Source: Knoellia sp. Soil729
GTDB lineage: Bacteria; Actinomycetota; Actinomycetes; Actinomycetales; Dermatophilaceae
Direction of reading: 5' to 3'
Assembly (NCBI RefSeq): GCF_001427985.1
Contig: NZ_LMSA01000002.1
Span: forward strand, 29,550 to 93,549
Length of the DNA stretch: 64,000 bases
Of the stretch, positions 48,765 to 57,875 are shown piece by piece; position 1 is the stretch's first letter, and the number at the start of each line of letters is the position of its first letter. Both the position numbers and the translations under genes were made by a program. A model generated the notes under the pieces. It searched no databases. It was not told the DNA's origin and was given only the letters and a program-made list of their open reading frames with translations.

Positions 48765-49322
48765 ATGCCCATGCGTACGTCCTACCGTCGTCTCCTCCTG
48801 GCGCTCAGCGCGGTGGGCAGCCTGCTCCCGGGAGCGGGGCTGCCCGTCCCCGGCTCCGTTTCCGAGCCTGCTCGTTCGGCGGCCGTCGTGGACCCGGCTG
48901 CGCTGCACCGGACCTGGTCCTGGCCGCTGACACCTCGACCGAGCGTGCTCGCGCCCTACGTCGCGCCCCGCTCCACCTATGGCGCAGGACATCGCGGCAT
49001 CGACGTGGCGGCGGCTCAGGGCCAGGAGGTGCTCTCCGTCGACGCCGGCGTGGTGACCCACGTGGGCGTCGTCGCCGGCCGGGGCACCGTGAGCGTCACC
49101 CATGCGTCTGGCCTGCGCAGCACCTACGAGCCGGTCCGGGGGTCCGCGGACACCGGCTCGACGGTGGTGGCCGGGCAGGTCATCGGCACCGTGGTGGGAC
49201 GCACCCACTGCGGCTCCGTGTGCCTGCACCTGGGCGCGCGGCGCGGCGAGGGCTACACCGACCCCCGGCCGCTGCTCGGCGGCGGCCCGGTGATCCTCCT
49301 GCCCCTGGAGGCCGGGTCGTGA
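48765..49322 (+). CDS. Secreted M23 family metallopeptidase
   Basis: A 185-residue exported LytM-like protein with an N-terminal signal peptide (about 8-30). The metal-binding GHRGIDVAAAQGQEVLS gives His and Asp, and CLHLGARRGEGYTDPRPLL gives the HxH-like segment, reading HLG rather than the usual H-H-H. It probably cuts peptidoglycan cross-bridges or serves as an amidase activator. M23 genes sit near rpsB in mycobacteria too. Confidence 0.85.
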   Translation: MPMRTSYRRLLLALSAVGSLLPGAGLPVPGSVSEPARSAAVVDPAALHRTWSWPLTPRPSVLAPYVAPRSTYGAGHRGIDVAAAQGQEVLSVDAGVVTHVGVVAGRGTVSVTHASGLRSTYEPVRGSADTGSTVVAGQVIGTVVGRTHCGSVCLHLGARRGEGYTDPRPLLGGGPVILLPLEAGS

Positions 49323-49331
49323 CCCTGCGGG

Positions 49332-50348
49332 TCAGCCGGCGGTGGGCCAGGGGTTCTGGGCACACCCGTCCAGGCCCTTGCTCTGCTGGAGCATGACGGG
49401 GGCGATCTCGCCCTTGCCGGGGCACTCGACGTGTCCGTGGTAGAGCCCGTGCCCGACCTCGTGGTTGACCATGTACTGGCGATAGGCCGGAAGGTTGCCG
49501 GCATATCCCGACACTCCCTGCGACCAGCGACGCACGTTGAGCACCACCTTGCGCAGGTTGAAGCACGACACCTCGCCCCGGGTCCGAAGCGGCGCGCAGA
49601 GCTCATCGGTGAGGTCGGGGCTGGCGAGGACGATCGTGAGGTCCACGTCGCCGGCCTTGACGTCTGCAGCCGAGGCCGCACGGAACCTGACCTTGTCGAG
49701 CGTCTGCCACCCGCGTTCGTCCCCGAGCGTCGCCGAGATGACGGAGGCAGCCTCGTCCACGTCGATGCCCGTGCCACCCTCGACCTCGAGGCCGATCGTC
49801 ACGGTGCGGTTCGGGTTGAGCGTCGGGGGCGCGATGGCGGGAAGACTGACAGGGGTCACCTTGCCGGTGCCCGACTGCGCCACCGGGGTGTTGCCGGCAC
49901 GAGGTGTCGTCGTCGGCATCGAGGCAATGTCCTCGGCAGCGGGCTCCGGGTCGCTCTTCTCCCGCAGGGCGGTCGCAGTGAGGTCGGCCGTGTCCCGGGA
50001 GGGCGAGCTCGAGTCCTGGCTCGGCCAGAACGACCACAGGAGCAGAGCGAGCGCGGTCGTCAGCACGAGGGCCGTCACGATACGTCGACGGGCGAAGGTC
50101 AGGGCGGAGGTGGTTCCCGAGCGGCCCCTGCTCACACGACGTCGTGGGCCTGCCCCCGGCTCCACGGGCGGGGAGGGAGGGACCATCTCCACCGGTTGGG
50201 GAGTGGTTCGCGTCGACGTCTGGTGCGGGGCGTCGCCCGGCAGACGCCGACGACGGTCACTGCCGCGCGAGGCGCGGGTGTCGTCGCGGTCAGGGAGCGA
50301 TGCGCGGACCTCGCTCACCCAGTCGGGGACGTCGATGTCGTCAGGCAC
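49332..50348 (-). CDS. DUF3152 membrane-anchored zinc-protease-like protein
   Basis: A 338-residue protein. The N-terminal 90 residues are hydrophilic and Arg/Pro-rich. One membrane segment follows (about 95-115), then a Ser/Thr linker and an extracytoplasmic DUF3152 domain. That domain contains NHEVGHGLYHGHVEC, an HExxHxxxxxH zinc motif of metzincin type. Proteolysis is plausible but untested. GTG at 50346-50348 overlaps the xerC end by 8 bases. Confidence 0.82.
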   Translation of the reverse strand: MPDDIDVPDWVSEVRASLPDRDDTRASRGSDRRRRLPGDAPHQTSTRTTPQPVEMVPPSPPVEPGAGPRRRVSRGRSGTTSALTFARRRIVTALVLTTALALLLWSFWPSQDSSSPSRDTADLTATALREKSDPEPAAEDIASMPTTTPRAGNTPVAQSGTGKVTPVSLPAIAPPTLNPNRTVTIGLEVEGGTGIDVDEAASVISATLGDERGWQTLDKVRFRAASAADVKAGDVDLTIVLASPDLTDELCAPLRTRGEVSCFNLRKVVLNVRRWSQGVSGYAGNLPAYRQYMVNHEVGHGLYHGHVECPGKGEIAPVMLQQSKGLDGCAQNPWPTAG

Positions 50349-51318
50349 GCGGGTGCGCCTGTGCGTAGGAGGCGGCAAGTCGCTCGATCGAGACGTGGGT
50401 GTAGATCTGGGTCGTGGCCAGAGATGCGTGACCGAGAAGCTCCTGCACCATGCGCAGGTCGGCTCCCCCCTCGAGGAGGTGAGTGGCCGCGCTGTGCCGC
50501 AGCCCGTGGGGGCCGAGATCGGGGGCATCGGGCACGTGGGTCAGCATGTCGTGGACGAGGGTACGCACCTGCCTGGGATCGATGCGCCTCCCCCTGCGAC
50601 CGAGGAACAGGCTTGGGCCGGAGCCGGACGCGACGAGGCGGGGACGTCCCCGCTCCAACCACTCCTGCAGGGCGCGGCTCGCCGGTGCCCCGAAGGGAAC
50701 GCGGCGTTCCTTGTCGCCCTTGCCGATGACCCGCACGACCGTGCTGGCGAAGTCCACGTCGTCGATGTCGAGGCCGGTGAGCTCCCCCACGCGAATGCCG
50801 GTGGCATAGAGCAGCTCGAGGATCGCCCTGTCCCGCAGGTGCACCGGGTCGTCGTCGTCCGCCGCGACCGCCGCCACGTCGAGCAGGCCAACTGCATCGT
50901 CCTTGGCGAGCACGGGGGGCAGGGTGCGGTGCCGCTTCGGCGCGACGAGCCGCAACGAGGGGTCGAGGTCCACGTGTCCCTGACGGGTCGCCCAACCGAA
51001 GAACGTGCGCAGCGCCGCCGAGCGCCGGGCGACGGTCGAACGGGCAGCCCCGGCAGAGGCGAGGGCGCCCAGCCAGGCCCGGAGGTCGGCCAGCCTGATG
51101 TCCTGCAGCGGCGTCTCGGGCCGTGCCACCGTGTCCGGCGGAGGTGTCACCGCGCCGCCGGCGCCTCCACTCGAGTGCGCACCCCCCTCCCCGTCCACGT
51201 GGGCGAGGAAGTCGCGGAGATCCGCGAGGTAGGCGCGCACGGTGTGCGCTGAGCGGCCGCGCTCCAGGCGGAGATGACGCTCATACGCGTCGACCACGTC
51301 CTGTCGGCTGCCACTCAC
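50341..51318 (-). CDS. xerC: Tyrosine recombinase XerC
   Basis: Resolves chromosome dimers at dif with XerD and FtsK. The catalytic set is visible: Arg in TGIRVGELTGL, Lys in IGKGDKERRVPFG, HGLRHSAATHLLEGG (His and Arg), His in LLGHASLATTQ and Tyr in IYTHVS. A Gly/Ser-rich insertion of about 25 residues lies between the two N-terminal helical parts. GTG at 51316-51318 gives the usual XerC N-terminus; a TTG at 51352-51354 would add 12 residues. It is downstream of dprA by 59 bases. Confidence 0.92.
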   Translation of the reverse strand: MSGSRQDVVDAYERHLRLERGRSAHTVRAYLADLRDFLAHVDGEGGAHSSGGAGGAVTPPPDTVARPETPLQDIRLADLRAWLGALASAGAARSTVARRSAALRTFFGWATRQGHVDLDPSLRLVAPKRHRTLPPVLAKDDAVGLLDVAAVAADDDDPVHLRDRAILELLYATGIRVGELTGLDIDDVDFASTVVRVIGKGDKERRVPFGAPASRALQEWLERGRPRLVASGSGPSLFLGRRGRRIDPRQVRTLVHDMLTHVPDAPDLGPHGLRHSAATHLLEGGADLRMVQELLGHASLATTQIYTHVSIERLAASYAQAHPRA

Positions 51319-51377
51319 ATCCCGCACCGTCTCATCGGGGAGGTGCCCGATCAACTACCCGACCGGCGGGTCCGGTC

Positions 51378-52532
51378 TCACCATCGCGACTTGGGGACCT
51401 TGCGCCACCGCTCCCCCACCCGCTCGACGATGCCGAGCATCGAGAGCCGTCCCAGGGTGCTGAGCAGCGTGGCGGAGTCCAGGGCGGTCAGCTCCTGCAG
51501 TCGGCCGAGGTCTGCCGGGACGCGGACGGGCACCGCGGACCACACGCTGCGGTCACGGTCGCCGAGCTCGGACTCCAGGGTGGCCACCGCCCGTGCTGGT
51601 CCCACTGCGTCCATGCCGAGCCGGCCCATGAGGTCCAGGACCTCCGCGACGTCGGTCACCAGGGTGGCGTCGGTCTCGCGGAGGAGCTTGTGGCACCCGG
51701 CGGACTGCACCGAGGTGACGGGTCCCGGGACGGCCGCGACGTGACGCACGAGCTTGCGTGCCTCCTTGGCCGTGTTGAGCGACCCTGACCTCAGCCCGGC
51801 CTCCACCACCACCGTGCCCACGCTCATGGCCGCGATGAGCCGGTTGCGGGCGATGAACCTCTGTCGGTAGGGAGCCCAGCCCGGGGGGAGCTCGCTGACG
51901 ACCGCTCCCTCCGCGGCGATCTCACGCAGCAGGCCCTCGTGCGCCTGCGGGTAGGCCCGGTCGAGACCCCTGGCCAGCACGGCGATCGTCGGCCCGCCTC
52001 CGGCGAGCGCCCCGCGGTGGGCTGCCGCATCGATGCCGAACGCTGCTCCGGACACGACCGTGACGCCGCGCTGGACGAGGCCCTCTCCCAGGTCGGCAGC
52101 GACCCTCAGCCCGTAGGCCGTCGCCGCGCGGGAGCCCACCACCGCGATGCTTCCCTCGGCGATGCCCAGATCGGCGGAACCGCGCACGTAGAGGCACATC
52201 GGCGGGCACGCGAGCTGGTCGAGGCCGAGCGGCCACTCCTCGTCGCCGGGGATGACCACTCTCACCTGCAGCCGGTCGAGGGCATGACGGGCCTGGTCGA
52301 TGTCGAGTGCCGCGACGCGCTGGTCGTAGCGCCCGTCCGGCACCAGCGTCCCGCCCAGCAGGCGGTCCATCGACTCGACGGCTCCGTGCCGACCGATCCA
52401 GTCACGCACCGACGCGGTCTCGGGCTCGGCGATCCGGCTCCAGGCCATCCGCGCCCACCGCTCCTGCGCGAGGGCCGCGACTCCGCGGGGCCCCGACTCC
52501 TCCGGAGCTTCCGGAGCTGGTTTTGCGGTCAT
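51378..52532 (-). CDS. dprA: DNA-processing protein DprA
   Basis: Loads RecA on incoming single-stranded DNA during natural transformation. The 384-residue product has a helical N-terminus and the Rossmann-like domain with IAVVGSRAATAYGLRVAADL, VVSGAAFGIDAAAHRGAL and VEAGLRSGSLNTAKEA. A C-terminal winged-helix region is present (about 315-380). ATG overlaps the comM stop (ATGA). The presence of dprA and comM is compatible with competence but not proof. Confidence 0.94.
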   Translation of the reverse strand: MTAKPAPEAPEESGPRGVAALAQERWARMAWSRIAEPETASVRDWIGRHGAVESMDRLLGGTLVPDGRYDQRVAALDIDQARHALDRLQVRVVIPGDEEWPLGLDQLACPPMCLYVRGSADLGIAEGSIAVVGSRAATAYGLRVAADLGEGLVQRGVTVVSGAAFGIDAAAHRGALAGGGPTIAVLARGLDRAYPQAHEGLLREIAAEGAVVSELPPGWAPYRQRFIARNRLIAAMSVGTVVVEAGLRSGSLNTAKEARKLVRHVAAVPGPVTSVQSAGCHKLLRETDATLVTDVAEVLDLMGRLGMDAVGPARAVATLESELGDRDRSVWSAVPVRVPADLGRLQELTALDSATLLSTLGRLSMLGIVERVGERWRKVPKSRW

Positions 52533-54073
52533 GCTGCAGCCCTCCCCTGGCTGCGCAGCGTGAAGGCCAGCCCGACGTCCTCGGCCGTGGGTGAGACCCG
52601 GCCGAACAGGTCGGCTGCCGACCACGCGAGCCGCACGGTCCGGTCGTAGCCACGCAGGGTGAGCTGGCCCAGGTCGAGCGCCCGGTCGATGGAGGCCGTG
52701 GCCCCGCTCGGCAGCCGCCAGGGCCGGCGCCGCAGGGCGTGCCCCGGGACGCGGGAGTTCGTCGTCCAGCCATGCCTGGACCACCGCTCCCGCTGGACAG
52801 CCCGGGCGCGCAGGACGCGCTCGAGCACCACCTCGCTGGACTCCCCCACCTCGTCGCCGAACGCAGCCCGCGACACCGGCGGCACGACCACCTGGATGTC
52901 GACCCGGTCGATGAGCGGCCCTGAGAGCTTGGCCTGGTAGCTGCGGAGCTCGACCGCACTGCACATGCAGTCGATGCCCTTGCCCCACGCGCGTCCGCAG
53001 GGACAGGGGTTCGTCGCGAGGACCAGCTGGAAGCGCGCCGGGTAACGGACGAGCTGCTTGGCCCGTGCGATCGTCACCTCCCCCGACTCCAACGGTTGGC
53101 GCAGCTGCTGCAGCACGGAGGTCTTGAACTCCCCGGCCTCGTCCAGGAACAGGACGCCGCAGTGCGCCCGGGAGATCGCTCCGGGCAGCACGACGCCCGA
53201 GCCACCGCCGGTGATCGAGGCCATGGACGCGCTGTGGTGCGGCGCCACGAAGGGCGGAGTGAGGTCGAGCTCGCTCGCCCGGATCTCGTCCCCGGTGAGC
53301 GAACGGATCGCATGGGTCTGCAGGGCCTGCTCCCGGGAGAGCGGAGGCAGGATCGTCACCAGGCGCTCCGCCAACATGGTCTTACCGACCCCGGGTGGGC
53401 CGTTCATCAGCAGGTGGTGCCCACCGACCGCCGCCATCTCGACGGCCAGCCGTGCCTCAGGCTGACCGACGACGTCGGCGAGGTCGCCCCGACGCGCCGT
53501 CGCCTCGGCCTGCTCGCTCACCGCACCCGCGACCGGCAACGGGTCGACCCCACCACGGGCGGCATACCAGTGCACCAGCGTGGCCAGGGTCGGCGCGCAG
53601 TGCACCGTAACGCCGTCGACGAGCTGCGCCTCGGCGACGTTCTCCGGTGGGACGACCACGTGCCGCACGCCGGCCCGTGCCGCCGCCAGGACAGCGGGCA
53701 GGATGCCCCGCACGCCCCGCACCCGTCCGTCGAGACCCAGCTCGCCCAGGTGCACGACCTGCGCGATGCGACGTGCGTCGACGGCCCCCGACGCTGCCAG
53801 GACCGCCAGGGCGATCGCGATGTCGAAGCCGGTGCCCTGCTTGGGGATCGAGGCCGGCGAGAGGTTGACCGTGATGCGTTGAGGCGGCAGGGGGCAACCA
53901 CTGGTCGCGGCAGCGGACCGGACGCGGTCGGGCGCCTGGCCGCACGCCTTGTCGGGCAGGCCGGTGACGCTGAAGTTCGGCAGCTGTGAGGAGATGTGGG
54001 CCTCGACGTCGACGAGGCGGCCCTCGAGCCCGCTGAGGGCCACGCAGAGCGTCCGCCCGAGCTTGGCGCTCAT
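52529..54073 (-). CDS. comM: Competence-associated Mg-chelatase-like ATPase ComM (YifB)
   Basis: AAA+ helicase that helps integrate divergent DNA by branch migration in Vibrio. The 514-residue product has the N-terminal ChlI-like domain (NFSVTGLPDKACGQAPDRVRSA), Walker A GPPGVGKTM (about 225-233), Walker B VLFLDEAGEF and the zinc-ribbon-like Cys cluster CPCGRAWGKGIDCMC. It ends in a Mg_chelatase C-terminal domain. ATG overlaps the yraN stop (ATGA). Confidence 0.94.
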   Translation of the reverse strand: MSAKLGRTLCVALSGLEGRLVDVEAHISSQLPNFSVTGLPDKACGQAPDRVRSAAATSGCPLPPQRITVNLSPASIPKQGTGFDIAIALAVLAASGAVDARRIAQVVHLGELGLDGRVRGVRGILPAVLAAARAGVRHVVVPPENVAEAQLVDGVTVHCAPTLATLVHWYAARGGVDPLPVAGAVSEQAEATARRGDLADVVGQPEARLAVEMAAVGGHHLLMNGPPGVGKTMLAERLVTILPPLSREQALQTHAIRSLTGDEIRASELDLTPPFVAPHHSASMASITGGGSGVVLPGAISRAHCGVLFLDEAGEFKTSVLQQLRQPLESGEVTIARAKQLVRYPARFQLVLATNPCPCGRAWGKGIDCMCSAVELRSYQAKLSGPLIDRVDIQVVVPPVSRAAFGDEVGESSEVVLERVLRARAVQRERWSRHGWTTNSRVPGHALRRRPWRLPSGATASIDRALDLGQLTLRGYDRTVRLAWSAADLFGRVSPTAEDVGLAFTLRSQGRAAA

Positions 54074-54429
54074 GAGCCGACCGCCACGACGTGACGCAGC
54101 ACGGGGCGGCGTCCGGGCTCGGCCAGGATGCCGATGACGTCGATGCGTACCTGCGGCACGGCGCTCGGACGAGAGCGCAGGTAGGCCGCGGCAAGTCGTC
54201 GCAGCCGGCGCGCCTTGCGCCACGTCACGGCCTCGAGCGGGTCACCCAGGCCGGTGCCGCGGCGGGTCTTGACCTCGCAGACGACGAGGCAGTCCCCGTC
54301 GAGGGCGACGAGGTCGATCTCGCCCTCGGGGCACCTCCAGTTGCGCTCGAGGACCTGAAGGCCGCGATCGCGCAGGTATCGCGCCGCGAGGTCCTCGCCG
54401 TACCTGCCCAGGTCCACGTGTCCGTCCAT
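54070..54429 (-). CDS. yraN: YraN/UPF0102 nuclease-like protein
   Basis: A 119-residue protein of the UPF0102 family with a restriction-endonuclease-like fold. ARYLRDRGLQVLERNWRC and GEIDLVALDGDCLVVCEVKTRRG carry the D-x-(D/E)xK nuclease residues. Its cellular role is unsettled. ATG at 54427-54429. First gene of the yraN-comM-dprA-xerC-DUF3152 unit. Confidence 0.92.
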   Translation of the reverse strand: MDGHVDLGRYGEDLAARYLRDRGLQVLERNWRCPEGEIDLVALDGDCLVVCEVKTRRGTGLGDPLEAVTWRKARRLRRLAAAYLRSRPSAVPQVRIDVIGILAEPGRRPVLRHVVAVGS

Positions 54430-54480
54430 GCGAGGAGCATCGGTCGGAGCGAGAGCCCGTCGCCAGCGGCTCAGTTGATC

Positions 54481-54519
54481 TGTGGACAGACTGGGACGCC
54501 GACCACCGCCTGTGGACGA
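54481..54519 (-). promoter_or_regulatory. Pair of DnaA-box-like sites before yraN-comM-dprA
   Basis: TGTGGACAG at 54481-54489 and TGTGGACGA at 54511-54519 are CTGTCCACA and TCGTCCACA on the minus strand, 30 bases apart and 52-90 bases before the yraN start. They lie where the competence-gene promoter should be. Confidence 0.45.
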
Positions 54520-54537
54520 CCGGACGTGCTCAGCAGG

Positions 54538-54852
54538 TCAGAAATCACCCTTGGGGAGCTCGAGCTCGGACTTGGCCAGCTCCTCGACGTTGACGTCCTT
54601 GAAGGTCACGACGCGCACCTGCTTGGCGAAGCGGGCAGGACGGTAGATGTCCCAGACCCAGGCGTCCTGCATGGTCACGTCGAAGAACACCTCGCCTCCG
54701 TCACTGCGCACCTTCACGTCGACGGAGTTGCAGAGATAGAAACGGCGCTCGGTCTCGACGACGTGCGAGAACAGCCCGACGACGTCGCGGTACTCGCGGT
54801 AGAGCGAGAGCTCCATCTCGCTCTCGTACTTCTCGAGGTCCTCAGCGCTCAT
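54538..54852 (-). CDS. DUF2469 domain protein
   Basis: A 104-residue acidic protein conserved in actinobacteria (Rv2901c-like). [38 protein letters not shown] is the diagnostic N-terminal half. Function unknown. ATG overlaps the rnhB end by 11 bases. It lies upstream of the yraN-comM unit in conserved order. Confidence 0.88.
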   Translation of the reverse strand: MSAEDLEKYESEMELSLYREYRDVVGLFSHVVETERRFYLCNSVDVKVRSDGGEVFFDVTMQDAWVWDIYRPARFAKQVRVVTFKDVNVEELAKSELELPKGDF

Positions 54853-55627
54853 GCGTCACCGCTCCGTCGTCGTGGGCGTCGGAGGTCACCGACACCAGTG
54901 GTGGTGGCATCGCCGAGGCCGCGTCCTGCTCGGCGAAGCCTCCATCATCGTCCATCGTTCCCGGGAGCCGCCACGAGCGTCGGTGCAGCACCGTCGGGCC
55001 GAAGGCTCGCAGGGCCTCGATGTGCTCGGGTGCGGAGTAGCCCTTGTTGAGGTCCCACCGGTATGCCGTGTGCTCCGGTGCCAGCTCGACCATGATCCTG
55101 TCGCGCTCCACCTTGGCCAGGACGCTGGCCGACGCCACCGAGGAGCACCTGAGGTCGGCCTTGATCATGGTCGTCACGGGCGGGGTGTGGACCTCGCTCG
55201 AGCCGAACGCCAGCAGTCCGACCTCGTCGGGCACGGAGAGCCAGTCGTGGTTGCCGTCGAGGATCACGAGGTCGGGGACGACGTCGAGCGCCGCCAGCGC
55301 GCGACGGCCGGCGAGTCGCAGGGCGGCGATGATGCCGATCGCGTCGATCTCGGCCGGCGACGCATGACCCACCGCGTGCGCGAAGGCCCACCGACGGATC
55401 CGCGGGACCATGACCTCACGGGCGTGCGGCTGCAGCAGCTTCGAGTCGCGCACGCCCTGGGGTGCGGACCGGCAGGACTCATCGATGACGACGACACCCA
55501 CCGACACCGGCCCGGCCAGTGCACCCCGCCCGACCTCGTCCATCCCGGCGAGGAGGCGGTAGCCGTCGCGCTGGAGGGCGCGCTCGACGCGCAGGCTGGG
55601 CTTGCGGGAACGGGGTGCGGGGGGCAT
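54842..55627 (-). CDS. rnhB: Ribonuclease HII
   Basis: Removes single ribonucleotides and RNA from RNA-DNA hybrids. The 261-residue product has [21 protein letters not shown] (catalytic Asp and Glu), [24 protein letters not shown] and [25 protein letters not shown] at 55625-55627 was chosen over an upstream TTG. The C-terminal about 50 residues extend beyond the catalytic fold and are Asp/Ala-rich. Confidence 0.94.
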   Translation of the reverse strand: MPPAPRSRKPSLRVERALQRDGYRLLAGMDEVGRGALAGPVSVGVVVIDESCRSAPQGVRDSKLLQPHAREVMVPRIRRWAFAHAVGHASPAEIDAIGIIAALRLAGRRALAALDVVPDLVILDGNHDWLSVPDEVGLLAFGSSEVHTPPVTTMIKADLRCSSVASASVLAKVERDRIMVELAPEHTAYRWDLNKGYSAPEHIEALRAFGPTVLHRRSWRLPGTMDDDGGFAEQDAASAMPPPLVSVTSDAHDDGAVTHER

Positions 55628-55701
55628 GGCCGGTGGTGCGGACTCTCTCAAGCGGTGGGGTTCAGTGGCAGTGGTCAGTGGTGCAGCAGGTCAGGGAGGT
55701 C

Positions 55702-56544
55702 TCAGGGACTGCTGGAGGGCGACCCGGAGGGTGCAGGCGAGGCCGCGCCGGGTGCGGGAACCTTGTCGAACGTGGTCCCAGGCCGGCTCAGCCAGCCCGC
55801 CCGGTCGAGGGGCCAGACGATCGCGACAGCCCGCCCGGTGATCCGGTCGATCGGCACGGAACCCTCGGCACCGGTGCCGGCCGGGTCGTGGAAGCGCGAG
55901 TCCTCGGAGTCACCACGGTGGTCGCCCATGACCCACACCTTGCCCTCGGGGACGGTGATGTCGAAGGTGATGGAGCTCGGCACGTCACCGGGCTTGATGT
56001 AGGACTCGGTGATCGGCACCCCGTTGACCGTGAGGTGGCCCTGGGCGTCGCAGCAGACGATGTGGTCGCCCGGCAGGCCGATGACGCGCTTGATGAGGTG
56101 GTTGTCGGAGGTGTTGGGCAGCAGCCCGACGAAGGTCAGCACGCGCTCGACGCCGTCGCGCACGGGGCCGTGGCTCACGGCGGGCACCGACGAGAGCCAC
56201 TCCCCCGGGTCCTCGAAGACGATGACGTCACCGTGCTCGAGGTCCATGACGTCGGGGACGAGCTTGTTGACGACCACGCGGTCGTTGAGGATCAGGGTGT
56301 CCTCCATCGACCCCGAAGGGATGTAGAAGGCCTGGATGAGCCACGTCTTGACGACGAACGACAGCGCGAGCGCCATCGCCACGACGACGACGAACTCACG
56401 GATCGCGGCCCCCGCTGCACCCGCCGCCGAGCGAGCGCGCGAGGGCCCGTCCTGCGGGGGCTCGACGGGACCGTCGTCGGGCCCTCCCGGGGGCGCGTCA
56501 GGGTCGAACTGACCCGGCTCGAACCGGGCCTCGTTGCTCGTCAT
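55702..56544 (-). CDS. lepB: Signal peptidase I
   Basis: Cleaves signal peptides on the outer face of the membrane. The 280-residue protein has an acidic Pro-rich N-terminus and one membrane helix (about 48-70). The nucleophile Ser is in YIPSGSMEDTL, the general-base Lys in HLIKRVIGLPGDHIV, and box E reads GDHRGDSEDSR. A GTG one codon upstream of the ATG 56542-56544 is possible. It follows a second, divergent paralogue by 17 bases. Confidence 0.94.
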   Translation of the reverse strand: MTSNEARFEPGQFDPDAPPGGPDDGPVEPPQDGPSRARSAAGAAGAAIREFVVVVAMALALSFVVKTWLIQAFYIPSGSMEDTLILNDRVVVNKLVPDVMDLEHGDVIVFEDPGEWLSSVPAVSHGPVRDGVERVLTFVGLLPNTSDNHLIKRVIGLPGDHIVCCDAQGHLTVNGVPITESYIKPGDVPSSITFDITVPEGKVWVMGDHRGDSEDSRFHDPAGTGAEGSVPIDRITGRAVAIVWPLDRAGWLSRPGTTFDKVPAPGAASPAPSGSPSSSP

Positions 56545-56561
56545 CACTGTTGTCCGCGCTC

Positions 56562-57245
56562 TCAGGGCTGGGTGGTGGTCGGTGTGGCAGGGGAACCCAT
56601 CTCGCCGAGCGGCCAGATGCGCGTGACGACGGTCCCGATGAGGGCGTCCTCGGGGACGGTCCCGTCGGTGCTGAGCGACCCGGCCCCCACGTGGGTACGC
56701 GAGTCCATCGCGTCGGAGGCACTGTCACTGAGGAGGAAGTATCGACCCGTCGGCACCCGAATCCGAAACGGCGCCGCATTGTCGGCGAGCCGCGGCCCCA
56801 CCGACGTGCCATTGACCGCGACGTGCCCCCCGTCGCAGCAGACCACCTCGTCGCCCTCGCCGGCGACGACGCGAGCCAGCACCGAGCGCTCGCCGAGGTC
56901 GATGCCCAGGGCCCCGGCGGCCGCACCCAGGGTCCGTCCGATGACGCCGTCGTCGGTGTGCGTCGAACGGTCCGGCCCGGGCCACGCGTGGGTGACGTCC
57001 GCGACGACGACGTCCCCCACGGAAGGCGTGCCGACCTTGGCGATGAGGACACGCTGGCCGGCTTCGAAGGTGGGCGACATCGAGTCGCTCGCCACGGCAT
57101 ACGGCTGCAGGAGGAACGCCCGCACGAGCATGACCGCCAGGACACCGGCACCGAGCATCACCGGAAGGCGGTACGCATGACTCGACCCGGCCCCTGCCGT
57201 GGTGGCGGGGACCGGGTCGGTGTCGTGTGGGGCCGGCGAGGTCAT
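56562..57245 (-). CDS. Signal peptidase I paralogue lacking the canonical Lys
   Basis: A 227-residue S26-family protein with one N-terminal membrane helix (about 27-47). It has the nucleophile box ASDSMSPTFEAGQRVLI and box E SASDAMDSRTHVG. The box D segment reads VLARVVAGEGD instead of hKRVvGlPGD, so the general-base Lys is replaced by Ala. It may be inactive, use another base, or assist LepB. ATG at 57243-57245. It sits between rplS and lepB, where many actinobacteria have one lepB. Confidence 0.88.
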   Translation of the reverse strand: MTSPAPHDTDPVPATTAGAGSSHAYRLPVMLGAGVLAVMLVRAFLLQPYAVASDSMSPTFEAGQRVLIAKVGTPSVGDVVVADVTHAWPGPDRSTHTDDGVIGRTLGAAAGALGIDLGERSVLARVVAGEGDEVVCCDGGHVAVNGTSVGPRLADNAAPFRIRVPTGRYFLLSDSASDAMDSRTHVGAGSLSTDGTVPEDALIGTVVTRIWPLGEMGSPATPTTTQP

Positions 57246-57303
57246 CGAGATGATGCTAGTCGCCGAGCTCGAGAAGGTGCAGCGTGAGGGGACCTTGGCG
57301 AAG

Positions 57304-57660
57304 TCAGCTCGCGGGGGTCTCGCGCTTCTCCTTGATCTTGGCAGCCTTGCCGCGCAGGTCGCGCAGGTAGTAGAGCTTGGCGCGACGGACGTCACCGCGG
57401 GTCACGAGCTCGATGTGGTCGATGACCGGCGTGTGGAGCGGGAAGGTGCGCTCGACACCGACGCCGAAGGAGACCTTGCGAACCGTGAAGGTCTCGCCGA
57501 GGCCGCCACCGTGGCGACGGATGACGATGCCCTTGAAGACCTGGACACGCGAGCGCGTGCCCTCGATGACCTTGACGTGGACGTTGACGGTGTCGCCGGC
57601 GCGGAAGGCCGGGATGTCCTCCCGCAGGGAGGCCTTGTCGATCTCGTCGAAACGCTGCAT
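57304..57660 (-). CDS. rplS: 50S ribosomal protein L19
   Basis: Located at the 30S-50S interface. The 118-residue product has [29 protein letters not shown] and [40 protein letters not shown], standard for L19. ATG at 57658-57660. The 215 bases upstream (57661-57875) should hold its promoter and leader. They include a GGCATACGGAGAAATC element at 57842-57857 and no recognised RNA structure. Confidence 0.97.
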   Translation of the reverse strand: MQRFDEIDKASLREDIPAFRAGDTVNVHVKVIEGTRSRVQVFKGIVIRRHGGGLGETFTVRKVSFGVGVERTFPLHTPVIDHIELVTRGDVRRAKLYYLRDLRGKAAKIKEKRETPAS

Positions 57661-57841
57661 GACTGGTTCGCTTTCTCGTGCGGTGCCACAGGTCACCCAC
57701 AGGTGCTGGTGCTGCAATGAATGGTGGTGCGACGTCGTGCCTCATGCGGAAGCTGCCGGGCCGGGGCCCGCACGCTCCGCACTCCCCCTGTGGCAGGGGC
57801 GTGAATCGACGGACGCAAGGAGCAAGTTTGCCAGAGCACCC

Positions 57842-57857
57842 GGCATACGGAGAAATC
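57842..57857. promoter_or_regulatory. Element shared with the rpsB upstream region
   Basis: GGCATACGGAGAAATC here and GGCATACCGAGAAATC at 45089-45104 differ at one base. Both lie in the regions upstream of ribosomal protein genes (rplS and rpsB) and each begins with the over-represented octamer. The meaning is unknown. Confidence 0.4.
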
Positions 57858-57875
57858 GGGCGTGCGCCGTGGCGG

